This document shows positions 5,698 through 7,589 of a stretch of 7,589 nt of DNA, in pieces; within the stretch, counting starts at the first letter, position 1, and each line of letters starts with the position of its first letter. Source of the DNA: Pseudomonadota bacterium. GTDB taxonomy: Bacteria > Pseudomonadota > Gammaproteobacteria > Steroidobacterales > Steroidobacteraceae. Under the pieces are notes generated by a model that was given only the letters and a program-made list of their open reading frames with translations, had not been told where the DNA came from and searched no databases. The DNA lies in the NCBI GenBank assembly GCA_003242275.1, contig QGUX01000174.1:1-7589 (forward strand), in the 5' to 3' direction. Both the position numbers and the translations under genes were made by a program.

Positions 5698-6573
5698 ATG
5701 CGCAGATTCCCGGCCTTGGTGCTCGTGCTGGCGCTTGTCCCTGCCGCTGTCGCCCAGGAACTGCTTGCGGGCATCGATCGCGACGTGCTGCACGCCTTGC
5801 TGCTGCCCGGCGACCAGGCATTGAATGTCAGCTCCACCGTTCCCGAGGAGCTGGCCGACCTGCGCATGCCGCGGGAGCTGACGTGGGTGGGCAGCCTCGA
5901 GCGCTCGCCGGATCCTGCAGCGACGCAGGCGCAGACTTCGGTGACGGCGGCGTGGCGGTCCGGGCTGCCGCTGACCGAGGCGGAAAGGCTCGCCGCGAGC
6001 GCGCTGGAAGAGCAGGGCTGGACGCTGTCGATGAACATGCGCAGCCAGCCTTCCGTCTTCGTCGCGCCGATGAGCCAGGCCACGGACGTCTGGTGCCGCG
6101 ACGGCAGGCAGCTCAGCTTCACGGCCGGAGCACTGGGCGCGACTTCCTACGTGGTGCTGAACTTCCAGAAGGGCGCTCCCACCGGCTTCTCCCCCGGCTG
6201 TGTCCCGCGGCCGCCGATGACGCAGTCCGCGCTCGCTTCCGATCTGCCAAGGCTCGAATTGCCACTGGACCCGAGGACCGGCGCGCCGGCCGCGATGAGG
6301 GGCAGCAGCAGCGGCAGCTCGCCGACCGGGCTGTCCTTCAGCACGACCTTCCAGCATGCGGCGCCGGCTCCCGACATTGCATCGCACTTCGCCCGCCAGC
6401 TCGAGCAGCAGGGGTGGAAACAGGATGCGGGCTGGGCCGGCACGGACTTCGCCGGATCAGTGTGGAGCAGGTCCCGCGCTTCGGGAGGCGCCGTGGTCGT
6501 CACGCTGCATGTGGTGGACCGCGGCGGCAACACCGTGCTGGCGCTGGTGAACGTCAGCGCCCGCACCGAGTGA
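5698..6573 (+). CDS. Exported protein of unknown function, first of a paralogous pair
   Basis: I do not recognise a named family. The 291-residue product has a clear signal peptide (MRRFPALVLVLALVPAAVA, cleavage likely before Gln20). The mature protein starts with a helix-like LLAGIDRDVLHALLLP and then seems to hold two copies of one small alpha/beta domain. Copy 1 (about 80-157) has a helix ending LEEQGW at 103-108; copy 2 (about 213-286) has LEQQGW at 235-240. Each is followed by strands with alternating hydrophobic residues. A Ser/Gly-rich linker (201-212, GSSSGSSPTG) separates them. Cys133 and Cys168 are the only cysteines and could form a disulfide. The ATG at 5698 has GGGGGAGG just upstream; an in-frame earlier start at 5614 would spoil the signal peptide and overlap ykgJ. 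The next gene is a paralogue 13 bases downstream. Confidence 0.82.
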   Translation: MRRFPALVLVLALVPAAVAQELLAGIDRDVLHALLLPGDQALNVSSTVPEELADLRMPRELTWVGSLERSPDPAATQAQTSVTAAWRSGLPLTEAERLAASALEEQGWTLSMNMRSQPSVFVAPMSQATDVWCRDGRQLSFTAGALGATSYVVLNFQKGAPTGFSPGCVPRPPMTQSALASDLPRLELPLDPRTGAPAAMRGSSSGSSPTGLSFSTTFQHAAPAPDIASHFARQLEQQGWKQDAGWAGTDFAGSVWSRSRASGGAVVVTLHVVDRGGNTVLALVNVSARTE

Positions 6574-6586
6574 AGGAGCCGGGACC

Positions 6587-7453
6587 ATGCGCAGGCTGAT
6601 CCTGTCCGTACTGGCCCTGCTCGGCGTCTGCAGTGCCACCGCTGCGGAGGACCTGCTGCGCCATGCCGACCCGGACGTGCTGAATGGACTCATCTTCGGT
6701 GGTCGCGCCGCCCAGCGCGCCCGCGTCACCGACACCATTCCGGCCGATCTCGCCGACGTGCAGGTACCGAAGGGCTTCGTCCTCATCGGTACCGCCGAGC
6801 GTGGTGACGGCATGGTCACCACCGCCTTCGCCACCGGCATCGAGCTGGAGCCGGCGTTCGATGCCCTGCTGCAAGCGCTGCTTGCCGCAGGCTGGCAAAC
6901 CGAGATGCAGCCCGCGCAGGCACCCACCTTCACTGTCGCCACCGACGGGCGCAGCGAGGCAGTCCAGCTGGTCTGCCGTGACAGCCGGCGGCGCATCGTG
7001 ACGGCACGCGAGTTCGAGGGCGTGCGCCATGTGTCGACGGCGACGATACCCGGGCAGGCGGCGAGGCCCTGCCATGCGCGCGATTCCGCCCCGGGCTTCG
7101 GCAGCCTGGCACAACTGCAGGCGCTGCAATCGCAGATGCCGCGCATCACCTTTCCCGACGGCGTGAAGATCACGGGACCAGGCGGTGGCGGTGGCGGCGG
7201 CGATGCCATCCACCAGTCGGTGCGCGTCAGCAGCCCGGAGGAGACGCTGACCTCGCTGTTGCTGGATCTCTCCCGCCAGCTCACCGCCCAGGGCTGGCGG
7301 CGCGATGCGACCTGGAACGGCCAGATCGCGGCTGGCGCGGTGTGGACCCGCACCTCGCGCGACGGCGTGGCGCTGATGGTCCTGCTGGAGATCATCGACG
7401 CCGGCGACTCGCAGTTCGACGTGCGCTTCCTGCTGATGCCGGCGGGCGCCTGA
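6587..7453 (+). CDS. Exported protein of unknown function, second of the paralogous pair
   Basis: The 288-residue product has a signal peptide (hydrophobic residues 4-14, cleavage likely after SATA at about 19) and aligns along its whole length with the gene upstream. Shared marks are an N-terminal LL-x3-D-x-DVL, then IPADLADV (51-58), IGTAER (67-72), two helices ending in GW (AAGW 100-103, AQGW 234-237), and WTR (253-255) in the last domain. By hand, about 19 of 51 positions after the signal peptide are identical. The two halves are joined by PGGGGGGG (198-205). Cys130 and Cys162 correspond to the two cysteines of the paralogue, supporting a conserved disulfide. Cys15 in the signal peptide does not form a lipobox. 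AAGGAG at 6573-6578 lies 8 bases before the ATG, and the 13-base gap indicates an operon. Function is unknown; periplasmic or surface location is inferred. Confidence 0.83.
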   Translation: MRRLILSVLALLGVCSATAAEDLLRHADPDVLNGLIFGGRAAQRARVTDTIPADLADVQVPKGFVLIGTAERGDGMVTTAFATGIELEPAFDALLQALLAAGWQTEMQPAQAPTFTVATDGRSEAVQLVCRDSRRRIVTAREFEGVRHVSTATIPGQAARPCHARDSAPGFGSLAQLQALQSQMPRITFPDGVKITGPGGGGGGGDAIHQSVRVSSPEETLTSLLLDLSRQLTAQGWRRDATWNGQIAAGAVWTRTSRDGVALMVLLEIIDAGDSQFDVRFLLMPAGA

Positions 7454-7468
7454 CGCCCCAGGGGCGTC
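7452..7468 (+). terminator. GC hairpin overlapping the last stop codon
   Basis: Seven pairs (7452-7458 with 7462-7468) close on a CAG loop; the stem begins inside the TGA stop codon of the second paralogue. No T-run follows. It may end or stabilise the transcript together with the second hairpin at 7486-7501. Confidence 0.4.
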
Positions 7469-7485
7469 CGTCCGGTTGAATGCGG

Positions 7486-7501
7486 CGGCAGGGCGCTGCC
7501 G
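7486..7501 (+). terminator. Second GC hairpin after the paralogue pair
   Basis: CGGCAG (7486-7491) pairs with CTGCCG (7496-7501) around a GGCG loop. It follows the hairpin at 7452-7468 and directly precedes the C-tracts. There is no T-run, so intrinsic termination is uncertain. Confidence 0.35.
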
Positions 7502-7508
7502 GATTGCG

Positions 7509-7568
7509 CCCCTGAAACCCCCCAAGACCCCCCTGGCCCCCCTGGGGGGGGGCCTGCTGTCCCCCCCC
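7509..7568 (-). other. C-tract array; G-quadruplex motif on the - strand
   Basis: The + strand has C-runs of 4, 6, 6 and 6 (7509-7512, 7518-7523, 7528-7533, 7537-7542) separated by 5, 4 and 3 bases. Read on the - strand this fits the G3+N1-7 pattern for an intramolecular quadruplex; the + strand could form an i-motif. Then come T, a run of 9 G (7544-7552) that can pair with the preceding C-run, and a run of 8 C (7561-7568). No reading frame here looks coding. Homopolymer lengths are prone to sequencing error. Confidence 0.6.
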
Positions 7569-7589
7569 TGGGCCTCCTGGCGGACCAAT

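Noticed and set aside
6554..7588. Long - strand open frame opposite the second paralogue
   Set aside because: It is antisense to a gene with a signal peptide, Shine-Dalgarno sequence and paralogue support; it also runs through the C-tracts.
7583..7589. GACCAAT at the window end, as after tRNA-Pro (a possible second att copy)
   Set aside because: Only seven bases are shared and the preceding T arm and acceptor sequence are absent; this is expected by chance.

Overview
The window looks like a high-GC gammaproteobacterial chromosome. Most codons end in G or C, it has an IHF alpha gene, and its left half keeps the order pheT - ihfA - MerR-type regulator - tRNA-Pro that I know from Pseudomonas and Xanthomonas-like genomes. 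The exact genus cannot be read from the sequence.

Left block (1-1859, + strand): the C-terminal half of phenylalanyl-tRNA synthetase beta (pheT, cut off by the window edge), then ihfA 3 bases downstream, then a short MerR-type regulator that overlaps the end of ihfA by 23 bases. This is a tight operon of housekeeping genes. The last ~150 bases of pheT are much richer in A/T in third codon positions than the rest, and may carry an internal promoter for ihfA.

Middle block (1860-3416): two genes sit between the regulator and the tRNA. One is a predicted outer-membrane lipoprotein with a single C-terminal CxxCH haem motif (+ strand). The other is a Tat-exported SnoaL/NTF2-like protein (- strand), convergent with it. 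The ~300-base gap before the tRNA holds a possible promoter for the - strand gene, an AT-rich imperfect palindrome and an extended -10 element for the tRNA.

Right block (3417-7589): tRNA-Pro(GGG) with encoded CCA, followed by a pair of 9-base direct repeats; an exported alpha/beta hydrolase; a ~590-base stretch with no gene I can support; a small YkgJ-family CxxCxxCC protein; then two adjacent exported proteins of unknown function that are clearly paralogues. Each of the two seems to consist of two copies of one small domain marked by a helix ending in 'GW', joined by a Gly or Gly/Ser linker. After the last gene come two GC hairpins and a run of C-tracts forming a textbook G-quadruplex pattern on the - strand, reaching nearly to the window end.

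No CRISPR array, transposase, integrase or recognisable defence gene is present. The most unusual items are the tandem secreted paralogue pair with its duplicated domain, the C-tract/G4 array after it, and the structured DNA around tRNA-Pro.
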